The notes under the pieces were generated by a model that worked only from the letters and a program-made list of their open reading frames with translations, was not told the origin of the DNA and did no database searches. Below, piece after piece: positions 44,647 to 53,354 of a stretch of 56,687 bases of DNA; position 1 is the first letter of the stretch; each line of letters begins with the position of its first letter. The stretch is from assembly GCA_938028665.1 (NCBI GenBank), contig CALIMB010000070.1, forward strand, positions 1 through 56,687. The letters are read 5' to 3'. A program made the translations under genes and the position numbers. Origin of the DNA: an uncultured Thermomicrobium sp. (lineage in GTDB: Bacteria; Chloroflexota; Chloroflexia; Thermomicrobiales; Thermomicrobiaceae).

Positions 44647-46851
44647 ATGCGGCGCATCGGCGTCATCGGTGCCGGATCGATGGGAGCAGCGATTGCGGCG
44701 CTTGCCGCTTCAGCCGGACTCGATGTGATCCTGCTTGATGTCAAGGGGCAAGACGATCCCGCTGGCCCAGCACGCCGCGGCTTGCAGCGCGCCGTGCAGC
44801 AGCGCGCTTTCCTCAATCCCAGTGCAATCGATCGCGTCCAAGTAGGCAATGTCGAGGACAATCTTGCGTGGCTCACGGAGTGCGACTGGGTACTCGAGGC
44901 GATTGTCGAGAACCGCGACACGAAACGTGACCTGTTCCGCCGACTAGACGCTGTCCTCCCTCCTGGGACAATTGTGACAACGAACACCTCAACCTTCACG
45001 CTGGAACAACTCTTGCCGAAGGAACTAGGCGCATGGCGTGAGCGGTTCTTCGTCACGCACTTCTTCAATCCACCCCGTGCGCTCCTGCTCTGTGAAGTCA
45101 CAGCGTTCCCAGAGGGAGAAACTGTACGCTTTGCAACCTTTGTGCGCTTCTTAGAGCAACGTCTGGGTCGCCGCGTCCTCCTCGTACGCGATACTCCTGG
45201 ATTCATCGCCAACCGTTTCGGCATCTATAGCCTGGTCCATGCAATCCGCCTCACTGGTGAGTTTGGACTCAGCCCGGAGGAGGTCGATGCGCTCACCGGC
45301 CCAGTCCTGGGACGTCCCCGATCGGCAACCTTCCGAACGATCGACCTGACCGGCTTGGATATCTTGGTACTGGGAGCACGCAGCCTGCAGGAATCGACCG
45401 GGGATGATTACGCCGTACCGGACTGGATCCTTGAGCTGTACCAGAGAGGGCGACTTGGTGATAAGACCGGAGGTGGAATCTACCGCCGCGAAGGGGAGCA
45501 GCAGCTGACGTACGATCCAGCGCAGCGTACCGATCGACCTTTTCGCGCTGCAGCGATCCCCGGCCTCGAGGAACTGCTGCGCCAGCCATTCCCGCGGCGC
45601 CTACTCGGCGCACTCGAGCTGCCTTCTCCGTACGGCGACTATCTGCGGCACCTGCTCGGCCGAACCTTTGGGTATGTGCTTCAGCGGACGACCGACGCGG
45701 CCCGGGACATTGCGAGTGTCGACCGGGCACTGGAGTGGGGCTTTGGCTGGGTGATGGGACCCTATGCCCAGATGGACTTCCTCGGCTTGCAGCGGGTACG
45801 TGCACTTCTGGCCGAGGCAGGGATACCTGCGAGCGAGCTGCTCACGCTCGCTGAGCAACGAGGCGGCTTCTTCCTGAATGGTCAGGTGTTGGATCCGGGA
45901 AGCGGTGAGCTCGTTGGTGAAGAGCGACTTTCCTCGACACGTCGTACATGGCAGATCCGAATCCGCGAAACACTCGAGCGTGAAGGCCTGCGCGATCTTG
46001 GAGACGGTGTGCTGGCGCTGCGGGTACGCTTGCTTGAGTCGCTGCCGCGATCACTGGAGGAGGCCCTGGCTCGCTGGCCGAGTGCGCTCGTGCTCGTTCC
46101 AGCATTCGACAGCTTGGGCTATTCGTATGGCGAACTCTTTCAGCTGGCTGAATCGGGCGAGCAGGCGGTGCTGGAGGAACGGCTCCGCGCAGTGCACGCA
46201 GCGTTGCAAGCAGTTGCGACCGTTCCGGTGCCTGTCGTTGCGGCACTCGACGGCGAGGCGCGGGGCGCGGCGACCACGCTCGCACTCTGGAGTGACGCGA
46301 CGGTTGCCTACCTGACAACGCCGCTTGGGTACCCAGGTGTGGCAGCGGGGTTGGTGCCGCTCGGTGCGCTGGTGGCACTCCGTGTGCGCAGTGAGGCACG
46401 GACGTCCACACTCCCTACCCCGCTGCGCGCGGAACTGGGGACGGCAAGCGCGCTGACCATACTCCTGCTGGCGGAACGGATCGATTCGGCCCACCTGGCA
46501 GGAACACTCGGTCTCCTTGGTGACCGTTGGCTGGTGACCATCGACCGGGATGGGCTCTTGGAGACAGCAGCCAACCTGGCCCGAGTACTGGCTCACGGTG
46601 TGCCGGTGCGACCACTCGCCTCGCGTGAGGCGTTCGCGGAGGTGAGTCAGATGACCACTCCTTCGCTCGCTGCGCTGGATCCGACCACACAGAGTGTGGT
46701 CGAGGTGTTGGCCCGTGCGCTGCGGAGCGCTGGGACACTGGAGGAGCTCCTGCAGGCCGAGCGGGCAGCAGTTGTCGAGCTGCTCAGCCAGACCGAACTT
46801 CGCAGGAAGGCAGTAGCGACGCTGCAAGCTCTGAGTGCGCCACGACGGTGA
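44647..46851 (+). CDS. 3-hydroxyacyl-CoA dehydrogenase with C-terminal hydratase-like domain (FadN-like)
   Basis: A 734-residue protein. The N-terminal NAD fold has IGVIGAGSMGAAIAALAA, followed by the catalytic His region FFVTHFFNPPRALLLCEV and a 3HCDH C-domain (DTPGFIANRFG, GDKTGGGIYRR). A second 3HCDH-like domain lies around 320-400. The last 250 residues resemble an enoyl-CoA hydratase fold but lack clear catalytic Glu motifs. The domain order (dehydrogenase first) matches Bacillus FadN, not FadB. It oxidises 3-hydroxyacyl-CoA in fatty-acid beta-oxidation. GGGAGGG precedes ATG 44647. A hydratase gene follows after 3 bp. Confidence 0.9.
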   Translation: MRRIGVIGAGSMGAAIAALAASAGLDVILLDVKGQDDPAGPARRGLQRAVQQRAFLNPSAIDRVQVGNVEDNLAWLTECDWVLEAIVENRDTKRDLFRRLDAVLPPGTIVTTNTSTFTLEQLLPKELGAWRERFFVTHFFNPPRALLLCEVTAFPEGETVRFATFVRFLEQRLGRRVLLVRDTPGFIANRFGIYSLVHAIRLTGEFGLSPEEVDALTGPVLGRPRSATFRTIDLTGLDILVLGARSLQESTGDDYAVPDWILELYQRGRLGDKTGGGIYRREGEQQLTYDPAQRTDRPFRAAAIPGLEELLRQPFPRRLLGALELPSPYGDYLRHLLGRTFGYVLQRTTDAARDIASVDRALEWGFGWVMGPYAQMDFLGLQRVRALLAEAGIPASELLTLAEQRGGFFLNGQVLDPGSGELVGEERLSSTRRTWQIRIRETLEREGLRDLGDGVLALRVRLLESLPRSLEEALARWPSALVLVPAFDSLGYSYGELFQLAESGEQAVLEERLRAVHAALQAVATVPVPVVAALDGEARGAATTLALWSDATVAYLTTPLGYPGVAAGLVPLGALVALRVRSEARTSTLPTPLRAELGTASALTILLLAERIDSAHLAGTLGLLGDRWLVTIDRDGLLETAANLARVLAHGVPVRPLASREAFAEVSQMTTPSLAALDPTTQSVVEVLARALRSAGTLEELLQAERAAVVELLSQTELRRKAVATLQALSAPRR

Positions 46852-46854
46852 GGC

Positions 46855-47636
46855 ATGTTCTTTCCGGAAATGGAGTGGATAGTCCGTGAACTGCAGGATG
46901 GTGTGTTGTTGCTCCAGTTGAACCGACCGGACAAGCTCAACGCGATCGATGAGCAGATGCTACGCGAACTGTGCACCGCCCAAGACCAAGCGCACATCGA
47001 CGATGCAGTACGCGTCGTCCTGTCAGAGAACGAGCGACTGTTTTCAGCCGGCGCGGACAGTGACGGCTTTGCTCAGGTGACCGTCGCAGAATTGGCAAGC
47101 AGCCGTTCCGATTTGCCGCTGTGGGACACGATCCGGCGCTTTCCGAAACCATTGGTTGCAGCCGTTTCCAGCTACGTCTTCGGTAGCGGGCTCGAGTTAG
47201 CGCTGGCGCGCGATCTTGTCATTGCTGCGCAGACTGCGCGCTTTGCTGCACCGGAGATCCGCAGCGGTCTCATCCCGGAGGCAGGCAGAACACAGCTTCT
47301 TGCGCGGCGGCTCAGAAAGGGCCGTGCCATGGAGCTGGTGCTGACCGGTCGAGAGTTTTTGCTGACGAAGCCGAAGATTGGGGGCTAGTCAATCTGGTTA
47401 CGGCTCCCGTAGAGTACTTGACACGCGCTTGATCTTGCGCGCCAGATCACGCGTATTTGCCGGTAGCGGGAGGGGCCACCAAGGCGGCAGCGGCAATCGT
47501 CCAAGGACTGGAGATGCCACTCGATTCAGCGCTCCGCCTTGAACGGGAAGTCTCCTTGTGCGTCTTGACGACATGGGAAGCCCAAGGGGCGATTCGCAGT
47601 TTCCTAGAGCGGCAGCGTGCCAAGCAGGGCAGCTGA
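46855..47636 (+). pseudogene. Enoyl-CoA hydratase/isomerase, frame-broken
   Basis: From ATG 46855 a crotonase frame runs well: LNRPDKLNAIDEQML, NERLFSAGADSDGF, YVFGSGLELALARDLVIAA and PEIRSGLIPEAGRTQLL. It then breaks at a T5 run (47356-47360), after which ADEAEDWGLVNLVTAPVEYL continues in another frame. ALDLARQI follows in a further frame near 47425. From about 47451, VAGGATKAAAAIVQGLEMPL continues to the stop at 47634-47636. Together the pieces make a normal length of about 260 residues. At least three indels lie within 100 bp, so either the gene is recently inactivated or the sequence is faulty here. Confidence 0.82.
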
Positions 47637-47667
47637 GCAGATCTCCTTTCTCCGCGAGTGTGATGGG

Positions 47668-47701
47668 GCAGATGGCCCGGCACCGGTGCCGGGCCATCTG
47701 C
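47668..47701. terminator. 34-bp perfect palindrome between convergent genes
   Basis: The 34 bases 47668-47701 are fully self-complementary (arm GCAGATGGCCCGGCACC). They lie between the hydratase end (plus) and the deacetylase stop (minus, 47735). It probably works as a bidirectional terminator despite lacking T-tracts. Confidence 0.75.
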
Positions 47702-47734
47702 TGTCAGCCAGAGGAACACGAGCACTGACATCCC

Positions 47735-49075
47735 TCAAAACCGCTGCACGAACCAGGCGAAACGGTCGAGCGAGATTCTCCCATCGATTTCGATCCGTGG
47801 TTCGGCCCAGCGTTTGTCGCGTCTCCACTGTGTACCGCCCCAGGCGGCCATGGCTCCGGCATACCCGGTGGTACTGACAATAGCAGCAACGCGACCATTC
47901 CAATCACCACCCGGGTAGGCGAAGAACCAAATTGGCTCACCAAGCCACTCTTCGAGTTTCTGGCGGCTGGCACTGGCTTCCCAACGGATCTCCCCATCGC
48001 TGAGACGCGTCATCATGCGATGGGTCATGGAGTGGGAACCGATTTCGTGACCCATCGATCGCAACTCACGAAGCTCAGCTGGACCAAGCGCGCTACGGCC
48101 TGGAACGATGAAGAACGTTGCAGTCATATTGCGCGCCGCCAGTGTGCGTGCAGCCGCCAGTTGACTCCGTGGTCCATCGTCAAAAGTGATGACCACTGCT
48201 CGTTCGGGAAGAGGTCCATCGGCCAACAAGGCCTCAAACGCTTGCTCCAGTGAAACGGTGACGTATCCGTGGGCAAGGAGCCAGTCGAGTTGCTGTTCGA
48301 GTCTCCAAAGCGGGATACGGTAGCGGCTCGCTGGCTCACCAATGTCGTGGTACATCAGGACAGGGAGACGGAATGAGCGAGGGAAAAGTGCGGGGTCATA
48401 GTCAGGGACATCTGCTTGACGTGGTACGGGAGCAGTGTCGACACCATCGCGCACAGCAAGTTCAACGCCGAGTCGCGTGAGCTGAACCTCCCAAAGTGTC
48501 CCCAGCTTGTCTGGACGCCACTCGAAGCGGGCACGTTCAAAATATTGCACGGTAATAGATTGACCTGTGGCGCTATCAATCTCGCTGAACTCCTCAGAGA
48601 TCGGATACCCAAAGATGGGAAGGCCTCCGTTGCGAAGCCAAAAGCGCAAGAAGCCATACGCAAGTGAGTGCCCCGTCTCTGGGAAGAAACGCCGCAATGG
48701 AGTATCCGGCGATACGGTGTTTGGCAGGGGAAAGAAGGCTGACTCAGTTCGTCCCGCGTTCAGCAGTGCAGCAGTTCGCGTCAACTGGACCGGGCAATCA
48801 GAAAGTCCTGAGCAGCAAAGCGGTGCTTCCATGCGAGCCCGCTCGAAGTACTGGACGAGCATCCCCTCCCGCTCGTGCGCCTCACTGATTGGATAGCCAA
48901 AGATGCGGAGCCCCCCGTGTCCGCGCCAAAAGGAAAGGAACGGTTCAGCAAGGTGATGACCAGTTGCCGGAAAATAGACGATCGAGGGGCTGTTACCGGC
49001 CCGAGCCGGCTGTACAGCTGGGGTCGTACCGAGAACGACACAAGCCAAAGCGAGTAAGAGACCGAGTCGCCTCAT
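47735..49075 (-). CDS. Secreted polysaccharide deacetylase (NodB fold) with two N-terminal repeat modules
   Basis: A 446-residue exported protein. The signal peptide is MRRLGLLLALACVVLG..., cleaved near PARAG. Two tandem modules of about 90 residues follow, each with F-P-x-T-G-H, FGYPISE and VQYFERAR (about 35-90 and 130-195). The C-terminal NodB domain has LPVLMYHDIG, the catalytic/metal Asp pair in VITFDDGPRS and metal His in GSHSMTHRMM, plus FAYPGGDWN. It deacetylates an extracellular N-acetylated glycan such as peptidoglycan or exopolysaccharide. ATG 49075 has AGGAAAGG upstream; GTG 49078 is adjacent. Confidence 0.92.
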   Translation of the reverse strand: MRRLGLLLALACVVLGTTPAVQPARAGNSPSIVYFPATGHHLAEPFLSFWRGHGGLRIFGYPISEAHEREGMLVQYFERARMEAPLCCSGLSDCPVQLTRTAALLNAGRTESAFFPLPNTVSPDTPLRRFFPETGHSLAYGFLRFWLRNGGLPIFGYPISEEFSEIDSATGQSITVQYFERARFEWRPDKLGTLWEVQLTRLGVELAVRDGVDTAPVPRQADVPDYDPALFPRSFRLPVLMYHDIGEPASRYRIPLWRLEQQLDWLLAHGYVTVSLEQAFEALLADGPLPERAVVITFDDGPRSQLAAARTLAARNMTATFFIVPGRSALGPAELRELRSMGHEIGSHSMTHRMMTRLSDGEIRWEASASRQKLEEWLGEPIWFFAYPGGDWNGRVAAIVSTTGYAGAMAAWGGTQWRRDKRWAEPRIEIDGRISLDRFAWFVQRF

Positions 49076-49078
49076 CAC

Positions 49079-49709
49079 CTTTCCTATCCCCTCCCATGAG
49101 TTCGGAGAGGCTGCACGAAGGTTCCACCTTACAGATAAACGAACAGCTCGGTCGACTGTTTCAGCATTGTCACGGCACGAACGATCGAATAGTCACTACC
49201 CCATGCCAGGTCCTGGCTCGTAGGCGCGCACACGCCAGGGTCCAACGGAGACCTGATCGTCCCATTGGAGGGGACGAGCGCGTTCGCTTGAGCTGAACAG
49301 GTCCTCTTGCTTGATACTGAGGTTGCGCGATCATGGCGAGGAAAGAGAGAGTATTCATAAGGGAACCTGTGCTATTTCCCTTCTTAAGAAGAATCACTCA
49401 GCGAGTGACAGTGCTTCTGTTATATCTAGAGATTTGGGATTCAGTTCTAGTATATCCATAAAGTGCTCTGCTTGGGCAGTATCACGACTTGCGCTCCTTA
49501 CCGCTCTTGGCACCTGTTGTGAAGCAGAGAGAGAAATCGCCGGGGACGAGTAGGATCCTCGCCCCCTCTATGCACTCTGGAAACTGGGCAACTTGGTGCA
49601 CGAAACGCTGAGCCGCAATTTGTCGAGCGGGGCGATGCCTCCACCAAAAGGAGGGAGAGATTGATGATGCGGAACGTACACCAGGTTGCCTGGTCGCTCA
49701 GAGCGAATC
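49079..49709. other. Intergenic region, partly AT-rich, downstream of the type III-B operon
   Basis: About 630 bp between the deacetylase start and the stop of the CARF-HEPN gene. No CRISPR repeat, leader or cas gene is visible. A hairpin GGGGACGAG/CTCGCCCC at 49542-49565 (one bulge) may end the cas transcript. On the plus strand AAGGAGGGAGAGATTG precedes ATGs at 49664/49667. They open a 34-35 codon frame running antisense into the CARF-HEPN gene; I do not call it a gene. Confidence 0.45.
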
Positions 49710-51077
49710 CTACGCGTCTTCTTCGGTCAACTCGGACAGAAGTTCTGCTCGTGGCAGCTGGTCGTGCTTGAGCGGTCGGCGCTTTTGTTTCTCCTGAAGT
49801 ATCTGTAGTCCCCGACGGCAAAGATCGATTCCGAGGCTGCCGTAGGTTTTCCACATATCCTCCGTAATTGGCCTGAACCCATGTGCAAGGAGCGAGTGGT
49901 TGCGATGCCGCGCCCAATCGAGGAGTCGGCCTCGCTCCGCCCGCAGCCAGTCGGCAAGTGGTTCATCAGAAAAGTCGGAAAGGAGATCCCAGGCCTGCAG
50001 GAGTCCGAGTGTGAGGGGACGTCCTGGCTCGACACGGGACGCATAGCGTTCGCGTTGCGCCTCAGGAAGGCGCGCAAGGTCGACGTCACTCGTATCGATA
50101 TGGTGGCCAAGCCAGAGGCGGAGTTGGATCAGGAGTTCGAGCGCCCGGTAGACACGTGCCATGGCGTCGTCATAGCGATTCTGCGCGGCTCGACGCTCCG
50201 CGTTGAGGAGAAGATCTTCGACAGCAATGTAGGGATCGCGGAGCTGCTCCAAACCGGCTAGGCGTGGTTGATCAGGGGATTGCTGGTTCTGATGTACGGC
50301 AAAAGCTTCCGTGACCGCTTGCAGTTGTCTGAGCACTTCGAGTCGTTGATACCACTTCGCACGATAAGGCGTAAGTATGGTGGCTGCAAGGTCCAGCTCA
50401 TAGCGATCCCACGCATCAAAGGCACGACACAAGTCCTGCATTGGTTTCAGCTGATCACGCAAGGATGAGGAGATCTCGCGCTGGAGCGCTAGCCCCAGCA
50501 GACGATCTGCCTCTGCGTAATGGAAATGCTCAAGAGCGTCCCGAGCGCGAAACACGAGGCGCCGAGCGCGTAGGTCGTAAATGCCAGAAACAGCAACAAA
50601 GCTTTCGGTACCGGGAATGACCGTGGCTTGCCCACCGCGTTGCCCGTGGACAAAGCGCAATTTGATTTCCGGGCTCTGCTCGCTGTCCAAGGCAGCAAGA
50701 ACCATGGCAGCACTCATTGACTTGGTACCTCCCGTATAGTCGGCAAGGAGCTCCGCGAAGGGAAAGCGACGACGCAAGTCTTGGAAGAGCCTTACAAGAC
50801 GCTGATAACAATCCACTAGGTCGTCCGGATCCGACAGCACGAGGTTCTCATACTGATCCGGTGAGAGGCCCACCAACTCGGCATATCGATCAACCAAGGA
50901 GTAGCTGCCAGTCTGGGGCTCGGCAGGGCGAGAGGAAATGAAGACGACGTAATCGGCCTGAGACTGACGGAGAGAGACCACTTCTGGACGCTTGGAGATG
51001 TCAAGAACCTCTCGCTTTTCTGGCTTTTCTGGCTTCCCAACGTTGAGAACGAGGACACGGCGTGTGGAAGTGCTCAT
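49710..51077 (-). CDS. CRISPR-associated CARF-HEPN ribonuclease (TIGR02710/Csm6-Csx1 group)
   Basis: A 455-residue protein. The N-terminal CARF domain carries LLADYTGGTKSMSAAM (loop at 113-120), the ligand-binding signature of the TIGR02710 family. The C-terminal HEPN domain has its RNase motif in RHRNHSLLAHG (Arg392...His399, R-x6-H). Binding of cyclic oligoadenylate made by Cas10 would activate non-specific RNA cleavage. It is the last gene of the cmr operon, 3 bp after cmr6. Both active motifs look intact. Confidence 0.9.
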   Translation of the reverse strand: MSTSTRRVLVLNVGKPEKPEKREVLDISKRPEVVSLRQSQADYVVFISSRPAEPQTGSYSLVDRYAELVGLSPDQYENLVLSDPDDLVDCYQRLVRLFQDLRRRFPFAELLADYTGGTKSMSAAMVLAALDSEQSPEIKLRFVHGQRGGQATVIPGTESFVAVSGIYDLRARRLVFRARDALEHFHYAEADRLLGLALQREISSSLRDQLKPMQDLCRAFDAWDRYELDLAATILTPYRAKWYQRLEVLRQLQAVTEAFAVHQNQQSPDQPRLAGLEQLRDPYIAVEDLLLNAERRAAQNRYDDAMARVYRALELLIQLRLWLGHHIDTSDVDLARLPEAQRERYASRVEPGRPLTLGLLQAWDLLSDFSDEPLADWLRAERGRLLDWARHRNHSLLAHGFRPITEDMWKTYGSLGIDLCRRGLQILQEKQKRRPLKHDQLPRAELLSELTEEDA

Positions 51078-51080
51078 AAC

Positions 51081-51992
51081 TCACCCCCCAGAACGGAACA
51101 CACCATACCCACTGGTTGTCTTGGCACCGAACCCGAGTTGCGCCAAGCCGGCAAGAAGCCATTTGAGCGCTACGGTTCGTAGGCGGCCACCTGGATCCTC
51201 GATACCCTGACGGAGGCCTACCGCGACACGATACCGGGTCCCAGGCGCGACGGTCAGGAAGGTGATTGGGGTTGGGTTTTGCCAGGGAGTCGGTGGCGCC
51301 TTCCCGGCATAGTACTCTGGGTAGTGTGGAGTCATCACGTCCAGCTCAAGGCGCCACCCAGGTTCGGGGTAGGCATCGAAAAAGACAAGGGAGCCAGCTT
51401 CGGCATCCGTTTCCGACTCACCCTCGCGCTCCTTCTTGGGGACATGACCGAAAACTTGGCGAAAGTCCTCATTTGTCTCCTCAAGTCCCACCACGAGATG
51501 CGCGTAGGCACGGGCGACTCCCTTGAGGCCACTGCCAGGAAGCACGGGGAAACCGAGGCGATCGAACCGGAAGCCGATTTCGAGCGGACCATGGGCACCT
51601 AGACCAGTCACCAGTCGACTCTGGAGTTCCACGACTACCGGCTCAGCCCCTGCAGCACGGACGGTCGCTTCCCAACGGGCAAGAATCTCCTGGGCCAGCT
51701 TATCCGCTGCGAGCCGCTCTGCGGCCGCAAGGACTTGGCGCAAGAAGTCTCGGCGCGGCGTCCCTTCCGCCGTATCGCCAAAGACGGCGGTCTCTGGGGC
51801 AAAGCGATCGAAGAGGAGCCCGGGGTTTGCCGTCTGCTGCTGGGGCGTCGGCAAGAATTGGCGTGTTGGGCGAGGAAGCAGTGGGTGATCGCGTGCGGAT
51901 CTCGGTAGCTGGGAAGATGACGGGCCACCACCTACGCGTCGCGGACGAGAGTCATCGCGGCGCGGCTGATTGGGTCGTGGTCGCTCGGGCAT
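51081..51992 (-). CDS. cmr6: Type III-B RAMP protein Cmr6
   Basis: A 303-residue RAMP protein. The family core is RLVTGLGAHGPLEIGFRFD (about 126-144), then LPGSGLKGVARAYAHL and GSLVFFDAYP, HYPEYYAGKAPPTPWQNPTP and the C-terminal FGAKTTSGYGVF (glycine-rich loop). Cmr6 caps the 3' side of the Cmr backbone on crRNA. An N-terminal tail of about 55 residues rich in Pro, Arg and Ser is an uncommon addition, probably disordered. ATG 51992 lies 4 bp after the cmr5 stop. Confidence 0.92.
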   Translation of the reverse strand: MPERPRPNQPRRDDSRPRRVGGGPSSSQLPRSARDHPLLPRPTRQFLPTPQQQTANPGLLFDRFAPETAVFGDTAEGTPRRDFLRQVLAAAERLAADKLAQEILARWEATVRAAGAEPVVVELQSRLVTGLGAHGPLEIGFRFDRLGFPVLPGSGLKGVARAYAHLVVGLEETNEDFRQVFGHVPKKEREGESETDAEAGSLVFFDAYPEPGWRLELDVMTPHYPEYYAGKAPPTPWQNPTPITFLTVAPGTRYRVAVGLRQGIEDPGGRLRTVALKWLLAGLAQLGFGAKTTSGYGVFRSGG

Positions 51993-51996
51993 CAGC

Positions 51997-52416
51997 TTAC
52001 TCCTTCACCAGCTCAGCCTCAGCGAACCGCTTCAACCAGGTCAAGAAGGCAAGCGCTTCCATCGTTGCCCGACGATACTCAGCGACGTCGGCTTGGCTGA
52101 CAATCCACTCGCGAAGGTCATCACGTGGCTCACCGAGTACTTGTTGACTCACCCAGCGGGAAAGGTCTCGGGCAAGCTGGAAATGCTCGTTGACCTCCTC
52201 TTGCTTCTTGGGTCTCTTCGACATGAGGAAGGCGAGTGTCTGGCCTAAGCCGTGCATTTGGACAAGCGAAGCAGCCTCACGGGCAAGTTGGCCATACTTC
52301 TCGGCGTACTGAGTGTTGCGAGCGTCGACCACACACTGCCACGCGGCGGCAGCTCGCTGCTGCTCGAGCGTCCGCTGGATGCTTTGGCGCGGAGATCGTA
52401 TCGGCACCTGGCTCAT
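51997..52416 (-). CDS. cmr5: Type III-B small subunit Cmr5
   Basis: The 139-residue all-helical protein has the Cmr5 start SIQRTLEQQRAAAAWQCV and later KYGQLAREAASLVQMHGLGQ, ending TMEALAFLTWLKRFAEAEL. Cmr5 forms the inner filament beside Cmr4 along the target RNA. ATG 52416 is preceded by GGAGGTG. It is 13 bp after the cmr4 stop. Confidence 0.92.
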   Translation of the reverse strand: MSQVPIRSPRQSIQRTLEQQRAAAAWQCVVDARNTQYAEKYGQLAREAASLVQMHGLGQTLAFLMSKRPKKQEEVNEHFQLARDLSRWVSQQVLGEPRDDLREWIVSQADVAEYRRATMEALAFLTWLKRFAEAELVKE

Positions 52417-52429
52417 GGTTTCACCTCCA

Positions 52430-53353
52430 TTACACGCGAGCAACGCGCAGGATGACCGCACCACGGCCGGTCGTCTCGTCACCACCGAGACGGACACGCT
52501 GCCCATCGAGTTTCTTGAGCAGCCAATGGAGAAGTGTCTGCCCGTCCTCCTGGACCTTATCGTAGCGGGAACGCGTGGTAGCAATGAGACCGACCAAAAG
52601 CGTCTCAGCGGGTAGCACCTCGGTTGTCCAGAGTGCGCCTTGGTCAACGGTTTTTGTATCGTCCTTCAGCCGGACATGTGCCTCGATCTCGGTCCCATAG
52701 AGGACGAAGTCGCGGAAGTCGTCATCAGCAAGCACACAAAGGTGCTTGGCCAAGTTTTCGCGCCACCAGGCGTACTCCGAGCCTTGCGGCAAAGCATGGG
52801 CATCCAGCCACTCGGCAAGCGCTGAGACGAGCCCTGCGAGCTCCCCTTTCAGGGTGAAGCTGTACTCCTCAAGGACGACGCCCAGCTGCTGACCGGCCTG
52901 TGCTAGCAGAGCACTCCCATTCGCCACGGCGCACTGCCCCGGGACCAGCGCTGCAAAGCGAGTGGGATCGACTGGCCCTTCCAGTCCAGCCAGCTTGGCA
53001 AAGCGCCCAAGTCGGGCAAGCGCAGCAGAACAGGTCGTCCAGGCAAAAACGCCAGCCAGCGACCGGACCGGAAAGAGGAGGACCTGAAGGTCGGTCACCT
53101 GCAGCGCGCCGGCATGACTCGACGCCTCCTCGGGACGCTCCGGGCCAAAGATGGCACGGTGGCGCTCTGCGTCACTCCCATTGGCGCGCGTGATATCCCG
53201 CAAGACACCTTTGACGCTTGAAGCCTGGACAATAGGAAATCCGGTCATCCGCTCACGCTGGATAGGCAGATCTACTGTGCCGACAGCACGGCCTGTCCCG
53301 GCATGAAGGGGCGTCTCGCAGTAGGCAAAGAGCAATGCACTCGCCTCGGCCAT
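52430..53353 (-). CDS. cmr4: Type III-B backbone RAMP nuclease Cmr4
   Basis: A 307-residue Cas7-type subunit. TPLHAGTGRAVGTVDLPIQR contains the catalytic Asp28 for target RNA cleavage at 6-nt intervals, followed by SVKGVLRDI, LLFPVRSLAGVFAWTT and the C-terminal RLGGDETTGRG. It coats the crRNA in several copies. One base separates its ATG from the cmr3 stop. Confidence 0.94.
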   Translation of the reverse strand: MAEASALLFAYCETPLHAGTGRAVGTVDLPIQRERMTGFPIVQASSVKGVLRDITRANGSDAERHRAIFGPERPEEASSHAGALQVTDLQVLLFPVRSLAGVFAWTTCSAALARLGRFAKLAGLEGPVDPTRFAALVPGQCAVANGSALLAQAGQQLGVVLEEYSFTLKGELAGLVSALAEWLDAHALPQGSEYAWWRENLAKHLCVLADDDFRDFVLYGTEIEAHVRLKDDTKTVDQGALWTTEVLPAETLLVGLIATTRSRYDKVQEDGQTLLHWLLKKLDGQRVRLGGDETTGRGAVILRVARV

Positions 53354-53354
53354 C

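Noticed and set aside
49079-49709. Possible CRISPR array or leader beside the cmr operon
   Set aside because: No repeated 25-40-bp units with spacers could be found by eye in this stretch or elsewhere in the window.
49664-49771. Plus-strand 34-35 codon frame with a strong ribosome site, antisense to the CARF-HEPN 3' end
   Set aside because: Good AAGGAGGG spacing but no recognisable protein, and half the frame is antisense to a certain gene.
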